DNA from: Gyrodactylus bullatarudis
Taxonomy: Eukaryota > Platyhelminthes > Monogenea > Gyrodactylidea > Gyrodactylidae
Assembly (NCBI GenBank): GCA_012064415.1
Contig: SSNU01000161.1
Span: 1 to 64,000 of the forward strand
Length of the DNA: 64,000 nucleotides
Reading direction: 5' to 3'
The notes beneath the pieces were generated by a model. The model was not told the DNA's origin, searched no databases, and was given only the letters and a program-made list of their open reading frames with translations. Positions 12,901-25,500 of this stretch are shown here, piece by piece (within the stretch, counting starts at the first letter, position 1; the number at the start of each line of letters is the position of its first letter). A program made the translations under genes and the position numbers.

Positions 12901-15900
12901 TTTCTGATACGCACACAGTGAAAAGATTAATTTTTTCTGTATGCACTATTCTCTACTTCATTTCTTTTGTTTTTACAATCGAAATGATGTTACTACATTT
13001 AAATAATTTTCAATGTCTATCTTTTCTCGTTAAATCTAATTTTGCTTAGCGATTTCTTCTACATTTCTATAAATAAGAAAAATATCAACTATAGCTATTT
13101 TAGAAAAATGAAAGAAGATATTTTAAAAAGTCAAAATTCGGTATATTTTCGAAATTCGGATAATTGCCTAATTTTGGCCATTTTTTTTTATTTCAACAAC
13201 TCATGGATCCGTTTGATCATGGAATTCAAAATAAAATTTTGTTACTGAATATCTAGAGGGAAAAATAGTCAATTCTCATCTCTATCTATGATTTTTTTTC
13301 TCCGAAAAACTTACAAGAGTACCTATTTTTCTGATAGACTTTAGTACTCAGATCATGTTTTTGCATATTTCTGAAGCAATGCATGAAAGTCATCCACAAT
13401 ATCCACTGACATGATAAAAAATGGAATTTTCCATGAAATTTCTCATAATGTTAAGATAACTATTTTTGAAGATAAAAAATTAAATGGCCAGATTTTATTG
13501 AAAATTGAATGACATAATGGTGAAGCATTTTCGACACATGCTTCAATACAAAATAATGCTTAGAATTGATAGTTCTATCAGAAAAGTTGGTCCTAATATG
13601 AGGTTAAAAATTTCACCCTACGCTAGCATGCATTACCCCAACAAGTAAATTAGAGTTGAACTCAAAGTAACGAGTTTCTTCATTTCAGACGGGAGAAGAA
13701 CGCAATGTACATCATTATGCATTTAACGCCTGGCCAGACCATGGAGTACCAAAGGATACATCTTACCTCCTTGAATTATTATCCTCAGTCAATTTGACAT
13801 ACCAAGAACATTTGCATCGTCATCTAGGCTACACTTCAATCTATGATCAAGACATTCCCCCGCCCCCCATAGTTGTCCACTGTTCAGCTGGTATAGGAAG
13901 GACAGGAACTTTTATCAGTTTAGATGTATGCACCAAAGCTCTCTATGACGGTCTTGAAAGACAAAAGAAGGATCCCAGTCTTGAAGTTAGACTCAATATT
14001 CCCCTTACTGTCGCTAGAATACGATCTCAGAGAGCAGGTTGTGTCCAGGCAAGTTTTTTTTATCAATCCTTAATTCACTCGAATAGCTATTTTTGTATTC
14101 CATTTTTTAATTAGACTTGGTAAGCAAAGAAGTTAATTTTTTGATCTAATTCTTTTGGAATTGCATTTCGATCAGGCTAGATATTCACTCTTTCATCCCT
14201 TGTCTAGGTTGTCCTTCAATATTTGTTCTGCTACCGAGCCCTCCTCTCCTACATGTACCAGCTGAACTTGATCACTGTAGAAGAATTGGATTTGGCAAAC
14301 TCCTACTTAACCGATAATGATGAATCCAGTATGCCTTGGAACTATCCATATGCAAAGTGAGTCCTTAAATTTATTATTAAATCTAAAGTGAATTGTTGTG
14401 GAGTACAAAAAACCCAATATTTTCATAAAGGTTTTCTGAAATCCAGATAATGAGGCCCACTTTTCATTTGAAGATAAAATTTTTGAAAAACGCTCTTTTT
14501 AATGTAAAATATTCGCATTTATAAAATTTCGATTTGGCGCCAAATTCCCATTTTTTGAACCTTCAGTTAAAATTTTCTTTTTGATTTCTGAACTCATGAG
14601 GATGGTGAGAAAGAACATACGCATATTTCAACGGATCTGACTCTACCCCGACACTGATATAAATACTATTAAAATGCATCAATTTGAGCCCTTCTATTGG
14701 TCGTTTTCAGTTTGTTGGTTATGCGCCCAAAACTCGAGAATCTATCAATTTATAAGGTAATAGGATAGACATGAGGAGTTGGTCAATGCTCATTACCCTT
14801 ACTCGATTCTCGGCTACTAGCTTACTAGCTTATAAATACACGCTGAGTATAATCTCTAAGGGTAGATATGTGACTTCTTAGCATCGAATTTGAGATAATT
14901 ATTTAGAATTCTCATAAAAACAAAAAATATAACAATTTGATCCCTCTATTTATAATTTTATATTGAAAAAACAAATAGCCAGTAGGTAGATAATTTTCTG
15001 TCATTTTGATTATCGTTAATTAGATGGATATCTTTGAAAACTTTTTCAAATTCAATTCAATACTAAATTTCAATGAAAATTTAGACATTTTAAGCAATAT
15101 TTATTTAAAAGATATTTGAGTGTATTATTTTTTGAGGCCCTAGAGATTATGTATGAACACTTTATTCGTTTATTCATTGATTAATTTGGTTCTTTTCTGA
15201 AAATCAGCTCTCTATTGAATTGAATTGAATGAAAAAATTGTTGGATATCAGAGTTGTACTTTTTCTCTCTATCGTATTTCAACAAATGACCTAGTTCATA
15301 TGAGGTAACATCATGCTAGTTCTCATTTCTATACATAAACTATTTTTTATTATAAAACTACTTGAGCCTCCCCAAGTTAAAATCCCAAAATAATCTTGAT
15401 CTCATTGAAGAATTTAGGTTGTCGCTGTATTTATTATTCTACTACTAATCAGTAAAGTTTCTTCCAATATAATTTTGATATATTCGCCATTTATTTATTC
15501 AGTTCATTGTTAATGTTTTGGACAGTAGAAACTATAAAAAACCACACTATTATAGTTTTGATTTCAGAAAAAATTTAAAGTTTTTGATGAATTTTTATAA
15601 AATTCCTATCCCTCATATCAACCAACTTTAAATAAATTCACGTGTTTTGGAAAAGTCTGGAAAAAGTCGTGAGATCTAGAATCTGATTCATTTTCTGATG
15701 TTAACCCTCGCCCTGGAAATGGGGTCCACAGAGACCCCATTTGTATTGATTTTCCTATGTCATTTTTGTCATTTCCAGGGCGAGGGTTAAAATATGAATT
15801 GTCAGTATTGTTCAGTTAGCATCGTACCTATTAAAGTCGTTATTGTCACCGATGAATCTATGATTTTTTAACCATTTTCAAAAATATTATAGTTACGATT

Positions 15901-18900
15901 TCGTATTTTTAATAAGTAAGCAGTCTCAAGTTTAAGATCATGATGTCAATTATAAAGAAACGCTGTATCCATTTTCAAGATTTATAAACCTTGATTGGAT
16001 TTAAATATATTGACGACTTTTCTCTCAGTACACCAATCAAACAGACGGTTAACTTTCACAATTCATAAATAGAATTTTTTATTTGAAATCTGTTAAATAA
16101 AACAAACAAATAAAGGTCATGAACTCTTTGAATAGTTTGTTGTCAGTTCATGAGAATTTATCATTTTATTTCGAGCTAATTTTTTCGTTTTGTCAACTAG
16201 TGTACCAATAAAGGATTTGAACAAGTTCAAGAATAAAATTCTCCTGATGTCATCAGGTAAAGCACTCTTATCAGATCCAAATGAAAGTAACTTTGGCCAC
16301 AATTCAAGTATGAGCCAATTCATGTCCAATAATAACAATAATAATAACAGTTTAAACTCTGATAAACAAGTTGTATTCCCTAAACCAATTGAAAAAAATA
16401 TCCCAATCACCTTTCAAAAGGTAAGTCCATCAAATTACAAATGGTATCCAAGAATTTCTTAAATTTTTGAGATTCCTGAGATCTTAGAATTTCTTGATGA
16501 ATTTGGGAACTTATTATTTTTTATACTAAAATCTCAACTCCCACCGATGTAAGAAAAAACATATTTTTTGGGGTGATTTTTCCATTTTTGAAACTTAGTT
16601 GATTTCAAGGAAGGAATTAGACTTTTGTACGATAATGAAATGTTTACTAAAATTTCAGCGTCCATTGATGTTTCCTTAGTCTAACGAGGGTCCCTAAAAT
16701 TAACGTTTAATTACTTTTACACTTTGAAATCGACACAAAAACTTTCAACTCAAATTTTTAAAATAAGATCGATTCGGTTTCCAAAATAATTGTCAAAATA
16801 TATTCTAGTAAAAATCACAAGTTCCCAGATTCTTCAGCTTTAATTACGAAATGAAGTAGAAAGATTGGTTGATTTGCTTTTATTTCTCTGCAGACAAAGT
16901 TGTACGTGTAACTACTTTTGATATTAATCATTTCTGTAATGCTCTGATAAATACTTTAAACGTATCATTATGTTTGTGTGTATTTTATTAATGATTCTAC
17001 ACTTTTTGAAATGATGATATATCCCATTTATTCTGCACATTTTTTCCATCATTTAACTTTACTTGGGCACTGGTCATTATAAGGTAATGAGGCTTTACTA
17101 TATTTAGCCATGTCTTGCCTTAAATATACTTATATAATAGAGAAAGACAGGGAATATTTGATTTTTATTTGACGCGAAAATCTTAACGTGTCCAATAATT
17201 TCTCGTAGTAAAATTCATTGAAAAAAATAATGGTGCAAATATGAAAACTTGACATCTTCAATTGAAACCATGTATATCTAAATAAAATTTCATCATGGAA
17301 TTCGAATAATTTGAAGTATTCATCGAAATTTTAAGATATAAGTTTTTTATAAGTTTATAAGTTGAAATCAAGATTGGTTTATTCATCCACATAGAGTTAC
17401 CGAGTTGTAATAAATTTTACTTGAAGAGATGTGGGCCTGTTTGTACTTTTATTGAATTTGTTAGAGCTGTTTAATATTAAAGTCTATTTTCATCTATATC
17501 TTATCAAACTCTTAGTTGGACTACTCTTTAAAAATAATAAGCCAAAGCAAACTTAATTTTTAGAATAAAGTAAAATGAAGAAATTCTGTTCTTATTGGTA
17601 AATGGTAATGATGCTAACTAGAATTTAACATTTCACAACTCGGGTTGCCCACATATTCCTACATAGTTACTAAATAGAACCGACCGTATGAGATGAGATG
17701 GCCAAATACCTTTTTTTAGTGGATACGATCACATCTATCACTATAATTTTTTTCTCATTCCATGAATTTTAATCTTATTCCCTCTTCAATCATCAAACAG
17801 TTTTAATAAAATTCAGCCAACTCATAACTTTATGAACTTGGTGTAGATTTTTTCTTGATTCCTGCATAAAATTCTAAACCATTATTTGAAGTTTTATTTG
17901 CCTTTCACCAATATATCCCAATGTATAAAAGTCAAGAAGGGATTGGTTGAAGAAAATATTCACCTGCCAATTTCTGGACATATTTTCTACAACAAGAAGA
18001 TATTCTTTCGTCAATGAGTCATTTGTATATTTTCTTTACGCATTCTCTTTAAAAAATTTTTTTTTCTTTGAATTCTGTTCAGATGAATGCAGCACTGTAT
18101 TATACGTGATTTCAGTTTAAACTTTGAGATACGAATGTTATCGACACTCGTATTCTCTCCCTTGAACTTAATTGATAAAATTGATTTTTTTTTCCTATTC
18201 TTTCTCGTAATTGTAATCCATTTGGTAAACTTTTATTCCGGCTTTTCCCTTCGAAAATCTTTCCCTCCCCAAACAATCTATACTTGCAAGCACTTTAAGC
18301 CTCGATTGGAAATCGGAACGAATTTTTAATTTTTTTAAACATTTGGTAAAAAATTTTCAATCGGACAATACAAGAAAAAGTATTTCTTGTCTTTTGATGT
18401 CCTTTTTTAGTTTAAAACCCACTGAAATTGTTGTTAACCCTTAAAGTCCCACAGTGTCAGTTCTATAGCACATCTATCATTCGTCAAACTCGTGCTATAC
18501 TAATTCAAAGAGAGTTGATTTTTTATTGAATTGAATGCGAATTCGGAAAAAAATCTCTTGGACTTTAAGAGTTAGAATTATCATAAAATTTTGATCACTA
18601 ACTCTCCTCTCTCAAATAAATGAAGATTTTCTTTTCAAAGTTCCAAAAGATATGCGTTAATTTGAAAAAAATCTAATTTTCCCTAAAATTCTTAGATTCC
18701 CAACTTCATTCCAACTAAAGCTTTAAAATGTAACATTTTTCATTGACTTAAAAACAAGATGAACCTTTACACTATAACAATGTTGTAGATAAACACACAA
18801 ATTTCTTAAATGCGTATTTGATTTCTACTTTTTTTTAAAAACCCATAGAAACAATTCAATATAAATGCATACTTTTTTTTTGTTTTTTACCTTAATTTTT

Positions 18901-20406
18901 TTCTTATCTCAATTTCTAAATCCTCCCTATTTTTCAATTAATTAAAGTCAAAAGTAAAATTTTTTTGCCAACCAATCCTTTTTCTGTATTTCATAAAAAT
19001 GATACGCGATAATAACCTAAATCATTGTTTCCTTATCAAGTCTTTATTTTTTGAAAGAAGATCTCTTACATATCAAGCCCCGTATCAAGGATTTTCTCAG
19101 ATGTAAATTTTTATTTCACAAAGAACCAGTTTAAATGCAAGAAATGAGCTCAGATGTAATTCTAAATTTCATCAAGCAGTCTTACCTAGGTAAAATGGTT
19201 AATATTTCATTCATTATCAACATATACACAGTAGTAAATTCTTGTGTTTTGGTTTTCTTTGTACTCAAATATAAAGTTGGTTGATATGAAGTTGGGAATC
19301 TATGAGTTTTACAGAAATATTGATATTTTCATCAAGAATTCGAATTTGTTAAAGATTTTCTGGAATCCTACTCATGCTGCCCAATTTTACCATTTGAAGA
19401 AAAAAAATCTGAAAAAATTATTTTTATGAAAAGTATGGTCATTTTTCAAATTCCCATTTGGCGCCAAAATCCCATTTTTTCGAAATTTGAGCTGAAAATT
19501 TTTGTTGATTTAAAAGTTGGAGGGTGATCAAAAGAGGTTTTTCAGGATTAAGATTAGACAAGAAAGCTGACTAGCACCGTCAAGTTATCGACAGTTACCC
19601 CATTTTCGAGAGATTTTGAATTATCTAAACTTCATTGATATTCAAGTAGTGAAAATGATCAAAAAAACGAAATTCCGCTCCCAAACGATAATAAGATTGA
19701 GCATAAGATCAGATTTTCTTGTCTAATCTTAATCCTGAAAAACCTCTTTTGATCACCCTCCAACTTTTAAATCAACAAAAATTTTCAGCTCAAATTTCGA
19801 AAAAATGGGATTTTGGCGCCAAATGGGAATTTGAAAAATGACCATACTTTTCATAAAAATAATTTTTTCAGATTTTTTTTCTTCAAATGGTAAAATTGGG
19901 CAGCATGAGTAGGATTCCAGAAAATCTTTAACAAATTCGAATTCTTGATGAAAATATCAATATTTCTGTAAACCTCATAGATTCCCAACTCCATATCAAT
20001 TAGCTTCATATTCACTAGTCAATTATATATTATAATTATATATAATTGCTACTCTTTTTAGATAAACAACACTGACGAGAATGTTGTCAAAGCCTTATCT
20101 AATGATGAGGAACTATCAGATTACGAGAACGATTATCGCAAGGACACTCCATCCAATGGCAAGCTAATATTCTCTTCATCATCGAATAATTCTGATTCCA
20201 CCCAGGCTACTGATCAGGTTTCCCTCCGCAAAAATGTCAACAATAATCATCATAAAAAATCCATGACAAACTTGAGTACTACGAATAATCACATTAATGC
20301 TGATTCCCTTCACCAACATAACCCCCTGTCCCTGTCTGAGTATGAGACTGAAGATGACAACTTTTCCGACGAGACGAAGGGAACCTTTGAATCGATTCCT
20401 TCTTGA
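942..20406 (+). CDS. non-receptor protein tyrosine phosphatase (PTP), 12 exons, about 1133 aa
   Basis: Removes phosphate from tyrosines of target proteins. Exons: 942-1097, 4407-4757, 5739-5964, 8305-8550, 8810-9485, 10838-11172, 12306-12384, 12450-12708, 13689-14048, 14208-14356, 16201-16420, 20062-20406. All phases agree and the total is 3402 nt. The catalytic domain runs from about residue 545 to 945. Visible motifs are the KNRY entry, YIHANW/QKNAFICTQG, GDFWR, the WPD loop (Asp near residue 793) and the P-loop HCSAGIGRTG with catalytic Cys near residue 841. The Q-loop region and QYLFCYRALL helix are encoded by exon 10. Long N- and C-terminal tails are Ser/Asn/Asp-rich and look disordered. 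Catalytic sequence seems closest to PTPN9/MEG2, but no CRAL-TRIO domain is visible, so I give no symbol. The intron after 14048 needs a GC donor (AG|GCAAGT). Low-complexity inserts interrupt the catalytic domain. Large introns carry repeats. Start chosen as the first in-frame ATG of the exon whose donor phase fits. Confidence 0.86.
1221..1524. repeat. fold-back repeat, two perfect 68-bp arms
   Basis: 1221-1288 is the exact reverse complement of 1457-1524, with a 168-bp spacer, in phosphatase intron 1. The arm sequence and the adjoining GAAAAAACACCAAAAC string (about 1320) recur in diverged form at 21495-21655 next to the Penelope-like fragment, which suggests the fold-back derives from the end of such an element. 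Confidence 0.85.
2635..2666 (+). repeat. 32-bp direct repeat copy
   Basis: Identical to 1348-1379, which lies inside the spacer of the fold-back. Both copies are in phosphatase intron 1. Probably remains of one mobile sequence. Confidence 0.8.
6295..6335 (+). repeat. dispersed repeat with core GTACCACTGAGGAAGGCGTG
   Basis: In phosphatase intron 3. An inverted, better preserved copy lies near 42350-42380 (GTACCACTGAAGAAGGCGTG on the minus strand, followed by GTCGAAACG). Strings of this kind are common in retroelement 3' regions. The assignment is inference. Confidence 0.5.
7247..7290 (+). repeat. dispersed repeat copy
   Basis: Diverged copy of 13188-13232 (shared core TTTCAACAACTNATGGA then TCATGGAATTCAAA). 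A third partial match is at 17288-17306. All are in phosphatase introns. Origin unknown. Confidence 0.5.
7982..8264 (+). CDS. probable alternative first exon of the phosphatase gene
   Basis: An ATG at 7982, directly preceded by an in-frame TAA, opens 94 codons. A donor (A|GTAAGA) at 8265 leaves phase 1, exactly what the next phosphatase exon at 8305 requires, across a 40-nt intron. Spliced this way the gene would give a shorter isoform of about 983 aa with a basic N-terminus in place of exons 1-3. The peptide is not recognised. It cannot serve as a cassette exon between 5964 and 8305, because the phase of the only good internal acceptor (8008) would give an immediate stop. It could instead be an unrelated ORF. 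Confidence 0.45.
9553..9632. mobile_element. 80-bp TTAA-flanked MITE (piggyBac-like)
   Basis: Flanked on both sides by TTAA (9549-9552 and 9633-9636). Ends are CCCTAGAAC and its reverse complement GTTCTAGGG. No coding capacity. The TTAA duplication and CCC..GGG ends are typical of piggyBac-type elements. Lies in the intron after 9485. Confidence 0.7.
13479..13622. repeat. dispersed repeat, related to 33001-33190
   Basis: Matches the reverse complement of 33001-33190 in VPS8 intron sequence, including ACATGCTTCAATACAAAATA and CTATCAGAAAAGTTGGTC. A more diverged relative lies at about 11920-11975. Noncoding and probably a nonautonomous transposon family. Confidence 0.6.
14639..14711 (+). repeat. 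dispersed repeat, copy at 62813-62886
   Basis: Shares GACTCTACCCCG, ATAAATACTATTA, AATGCAT and CCCTTCTATTGGTCG in the same order with 62813-62886. One copy is in a phosphatase intron, the other in the right-hand intergenic DNA. Function unknown. Confidence 0.65.
15705..15786. mobile_element. 82-bp TTAA-flanked MITE with 17-bp perfect terminal repeats
   Basis: TTAA at 15701-15704 and 15787-15790. The ends CCCTCGCCCTGGAAATG and its exact reverse complement define the element, in the intron after 14356. A second internal palindrome (GGGGTC..GACCCC) sits beside the left end. Confidence 0.8.
18438..18571. mobile_element. about 134-bp TTAA-type MITE, slightly degraded
   Basis: Left end TTAA-CCCTTAAAGTCC at 18434. 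Right end GGACTTTAAGAG followed by TTAG, one base from TTAA. Lies in the last phosphatase intron. Noncoding. Confidence 0.6.
19281..19999. repeat. fold-back repeat, 285-bp arms
   Basis: 19281-19565 and 19715-19999 are equal-length, nearly identical inverted arms (two mismatches seen, near the outer end) with a 149-bp spacer. It sits in the last phosphatase intron. Each arm carries GGCGCCAAAATCCCATTTTT. Diverged relatives occur at 14440-14600, 32430-32830 and 35520-35835. No protein is encoded. In a transcript it would fold into a long hairpin. Confidence 0.88.
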
Positions 20407-21037
20407 TTCAATTCATTTTTTTCTACCATTTGATTATTTAATTTCTTGTATATAAATTTTTATCAATAATAATGATGATAAATTAGAGTTTTAAAGAATG
20501 TAGTTTATGTGAAACTCTCTGGAAATAGTTTTTTCTTCTTTGGTGAGAAAGAAGCTCGTTGTTTTTCATCTTGTTTCTCTTGTGTGTGTGTGTATAGTTG
20601 ATATTTTTCCAAGAAGAACAGCCTGATTTTGGACGGTTCCATTCATGCTATAATTACAACAACCAACAAGAGAATGAGCCAATGTTATTAATTTCATTAA
20701 TTATTTTCTCCTTTTGTTTGTTTTTATTCGAATATATATGATCTTCTCATCAATAAATGAGATATATTTTCTGTACATTTACTGTATTCTTATTATTATT
20801 TATTGACGAATAATTTAACTCTTTGGATGGAAACAAAACAGAAATGATGGTCAAAAAGAACACTTTCAATCCTCATTTGTTGGTTTATTCAAAAATCTTT
20901 TTTCCTGACAAAATGATGCTATTCAATTTTTTGAAATTAATATACCTACATCGAAAATATTTAATTTATTCTAACTACTTTACAGTAGATACTTGAATTA
21001 GGAATATTTTCGATAATAATAAGTTATTAATAATAAT
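20407..21037. other. intergenic, 3' flank of the phosphatase gene
   Basis: Probably contains the 3' untranslated region; AATAAA occurs near 20752. A short TG microsatellite lies at about 20581-20593. No other gene seen. Confidence 0.5.
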
Positions 21038-22389
21038 TAGAGCTGCCGAAATCGGGCATAAATTTCAATTGAAAAGGGCATTTTTATTTTAACTTTGTGG
21101 CAAAAAAGGGCAAAATGAAACACGTTACTGCTAAGTAGTTTCAGTTAAATAATATTCTTCTTGATAGTATGACTTGACATGTGACCAACACATATATTAA
21201 TGTAAGATTTGATTGAATGACTAATGAGATTGTTCTATGAATCAGACAGGGCTTACAGGTTTCACAAAGACGAAAATAGAATTTTAAGCCTTGAGATTGT
21301 TTGTGATTGTTATCGTTGATTTTGTATCAAAACTATCTGAGTTACAACCTTGATTAGGGCAAAAAAGGGCTTAAAATTTGAAAAAAGGTGGGCATTAAAT
21401 TTAATATTGGCGATGATATGATTCACGTAATTTATCAAAAACGTCCGAAAATCCGCTTAGAATCATATTTGTAGGTATATAAGAAAAGGTAATTTTATTC
21501 ACTAAATGCACATTTCTTTATGGTTCATCAGTAGTGACACATAAACAATGATAAAAGTTAAGAATTCATGTAAAATAATATTTTACAAATTTTGAAAGAA
21601 GTATAGTAAAAGTTGAAAATTAGATTATATATGAGCTGAAAAAACACCAAAACTCTCCAATAAATAGCAACAGTGGAGAGAAAGGTGAAAAAGCTCACAT
21701 AGGCCAGGGTAATTGAAGGTTATAAGAGTAGTTTTTTTGAACACACAGATTTGGCTTAAAGTGATTGATGAAGAATTTCTCCTTCACCCACAAATCCGTG
21801 CTGTCATCACCCGCATTTTTATACAAAATTGAGAAATTGGAAATTGAAGCTTCATGATTCTCCTGTTTGATGTGTCTGGTCACAGCTGTATCCTTCTTGA
21901 GGTGATCATTTGATCTTGTTGATAATTTCCTAATTGTACGACCTATATAAGAAGCTCCACAGTCACATTGGAATTTGTAAATTAAAAGAGTCTTTTCTTC
22001 AGGTTTTAGTAAATCCTTATGAATCAAACTGAATAATCTTTGAGTTTTAAATACAATTTTCAATTGTATATTATCATAATGTTGATCGATAAGATTAACC
22101 AGTCGTCTCCTTACATCATTACTGAAGCCATCACCTTTAAAATTAAGTTTCATGAAGATAGTTGTCTTTTCTCCTTCATCTCTGTCGACCCTTTCATCTA
22201 CATCATCAGACATATTGATGAATTTGTCAACAAATCTGATGACAGCACGGATTTGTGGGTGAAATTTAATATGGCAAAAATTCTCGGCTTATGCTTCAAC
22301 TCATCAAACTTCTGATACTAGGAAAATAAAGAAAATAAAATTTCTTGCTCTGCATTCAAAATGGCAAAAATGGCATTTTTGCAGCTCTA
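21038..22389. mobile_element. TAGAGCTGC-ended element (hAT-like), nonautonomous or composite
   Basis: Begins TAGAGCTGC at 21038 and ends GCAGCTCTA at 22389. Both ends sit next to AAGGGC/GGCA-rich subterminal repeats. TAGNG-type ends are typical of hAT elements. Flanking DNA is ATT-rich, so an 8-bp target duplication cannot be read with confidence. No hAT transposase is present. The interior is a minus-strand Penelope-like fragment, which suggests nested insertion. Confidence 0.5.
21695..22213 (-). pseudogene. Penelope-like retroelement fragment, GIY-YIG endonuclease domain
   Basis: An open frame of about 172 codons with a GIY-YIG core (FQCDCGASYIGRT, then RKLSTRSNDH) and a downstream HIKQENH/FSILY segment, as at the C-terminus of Penelope-like elements. 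The reverse transcriptase domain is missing upstream, so this is a 5'-truncated copy. A stretch of about 27 bp at 21783-21809 recurs inverted at 22237-22263, as expected from the rearranged terminal repeats of such elements. Confidence 0.7.
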
Positions 22390-22519
22390 GTTATTATTGA
22401 ATTTTAGAATTTACACTAACGACAAAATACAGATATACTTTAACAGGATATAATCATTTCGAATTTTATTGAAAGACTTGACTCGTTCTTTTATAATAGG
22501 GGAAAATTATTGTAATCTT

Positions 22520-25500
22520 TTAATCAAACGGATTTGTTGAGACATTTATTTTCACTGGCTCCCCTTTTAATAGTTGTTGATCCTGTAAAAAATAGATGGT
22601 GTGATAAAATAATAAAACTTTATACTTAACTTACTCTGTAAAAGGGAATCCAATCGGTTTGGTTATACTTTGCCCAGTCAATATCCTTGGAATCAACAGT
22701 TTCTTCGTAATCTTCAAATTTTAGGGTTTTACTTATGGAATTAAATGTTTTCTTGAGCTTTTGACTTGAATTCAAAGATTTATGGTGGGATTTGTTGACA
22801 GAACAAACGTGTTCAATCTCTCCTGTACAATTTGAATGATTAATTTGACCACAACACCTGAAAATAAGGTAATATTGACTCTGATCAAAGAATTAAATGA
22901 ATCAAATTAATATCTTTTCCATATCTAAGTGGTAAAAATGAACTCGTAACATATATTAACGAAATTCATAGACATACATCCTAATTTCAAGTTGAGACCT
23001 CAAGCTAATTATCGTTAATTTTTGGTACCAGCCCTTATAATTATACCCTTGACTCTAAAATCAGGTGAAAAAGGATAAAATAATGAACTAATGACTGATA
23101 TATACGAATTTACATGCCATACCTGTGCAAAACTAAAAGATAAATTTGAATATCAAAGGGATAATATTTCATAAAATTACTTGAACCTATCGGAACATTG
23201 GAAAATGAATAAAAATTCAACTTGATAATTTTTACAATAACTAATCGACCAATCCTTTACGATTTTTCTCGAATCATACTCCTCATTTGACCAACAAAGT
23301 AGTCCATTCTATTTGGTTGGTCTTTCACACTTTCTCACAGGTGTCATCATTAATATCCGATGCCTTCAAGGAAACATAGTGCGTTTGTTCGCCTAAATAA
23401 GACAACCTGGAGAACTGACAATAATAGATGTTCGATCAAAAGCTATCATAACAGATGGAAAAAATAAGAAAGTTGACATTACGTGAGGAGGAATTTTATC
23501 CTGGAATAATCGGTTTTTTGTTCACCAATATCAATAAGATTTCATTATTTAGATGCATGTCTATTAGGGGTGGTTCATGAAAATCTAAAAATGAAAAATT
23601 CAAGATGCTTGACCCATAATCTGATAGATAATTTCACGCTGGTTTTAATGATATTATTTTTTAATTCGCTAAGTTAAAAAAAACCTATGACATAATATTA
23701 GTATCAACTTACTGAATTTTCATTGTAAAAAGCGGTTATTTTCTATAACTACTTGAGAGTAGCTTATACAATTTTACTTATAAAATATCAATACACCTCA
23801 ATATTCCTCAAATAGCCAAATAATGGGAAAAAATTATTGTCAAATATACAAAATTAAATAATATTTATTAATTTATTTCTTACATCTTCAATAGTAATGC
23901 ATGTTTTTAAAATGTTATTAATTGTTTCAAAATGTTTCATAATAGGCTTTCTAGGGAATATCTTTCTGTTACGTTCGATAATTCGAACCATTGTTATTTG
24001 ACTTCCTCTTGATGCTTGTGTCGAACAAGCTTTAGTCGTAACTTTTATCATTCTTTCGACGGCCTGAGTGTTTGAATGCATGCTGTCAAACCGAATAGGC
24101 CGTGTGAGAGTAAGCTCTTCATCTCTCAGTAATGCCGGAAATCCAAAACTTTCATTTTCGAAATCTATCATTTCATAGTAGCATCGAGCGTTGATATTCT
24201 TGGGCCTTTGGTATCTCCTTAATCTATCTCGAGGCAAGTCCTGCAATATTGTCATGGCTTTATACCTGACTGTGGGATCCCATCATCCACCATCGTGTTC
24301 AAAACAATTTCTGGCTGGGCCATCCAACAGTTTTTAGTCAAAGATTTTAGCGCAACTGATCGTACGCGTTCATCATCGAATTCTCGGATAGTCTTCAATA
24401 TTGTCAAGTATACTTTAGAGGCATCAGAGACCGAGTTGTAAACTTTGGCGCTAAACCACAACGGAAGGTAAATTTTGATGATGAAATTCGTCAAAAGAAC
24501 AAGATTTTCGGATGAAACACGAGTCGAAACATAGAGCCGAAGAATACGACTTGCAAGAGTTACCCATCTGGCCAAATGGATTTTTTTGGAAATTTTCTAT
24601 GTATTTCGTTAATATAAGTTACGAGTTCATTTTTATCCCTTAAACCTGGAAAAGGTATGGTACAGAAGCGATGATAAATCGAAGCTTGATTCTTGAAAAT
24701 TTGAGAACTCATTAATCTTTCATTTTTTCTTGAAGAATATAAGAATTTGATAACTTACGGATAGAAAGTAACATTTTGATATGATCGAGATAAAATCTTT
24801 TCGCCACACTGATTGCATTTAGTTAAAAGTTTTCCCCGATCAACTCGGAATCCACTTTGACAGGTTTTCTTCAAATAATCAAGATATTTCATAGCATAAT
24901 CGAATTGGCCAGTCCTCCTGCTGGAATGCCAGAGAAACATTTCATCCTGACAACGATTGATAAGCTTGAAAATGAATTGATTTTTATCTAGATTCAAATT
25001 GTTCATAAGGGAGTTCTCTCCAAAGTCATTTTTGCTGGTTTGAAGAATTCTTTTGATTATTGATGCTAATGGTATGTGGCTTGTGGCCGCATGAATTGTC
25101 TCACTTATCAAATCCGATAAATCTAGAAAATTAACAATTTTATATCAAAATGACTTTCCAGTTTCACTAAAGAAGAAGAAGAGTACCGAAAGAGGTCTCA
25201 AATAAATAAATCATTGTTAACCACGACCAAGACCGGTGAAATAACTCAAATACACGCTTTTTGTTCTGCCATATGAGTCCGGGCAGTGAAATAAATTACC
25301 GGTCAATCTCAAGCAAATTCTTGAATAAAAAAGTGTTTGAACCAGAAAAATTTGAACTCACTTAGCTTTATTTCGTCATTAACCTGATTAAATTTATTGG
25401 CTAGAACATTGATGATAGACATCCATGCGTCCTGAAATGTACAACGAAAAAAAATATATTAGATCGATGGAAATTTACATCTGATGCTTACCAAGCTATT

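Noticed and set aside
22040..22315. Plus-strand 91-codon frame
   Set aside because: Antisense shadow of the GIY-YIG fragment, ending in an inverted copy of part of it.
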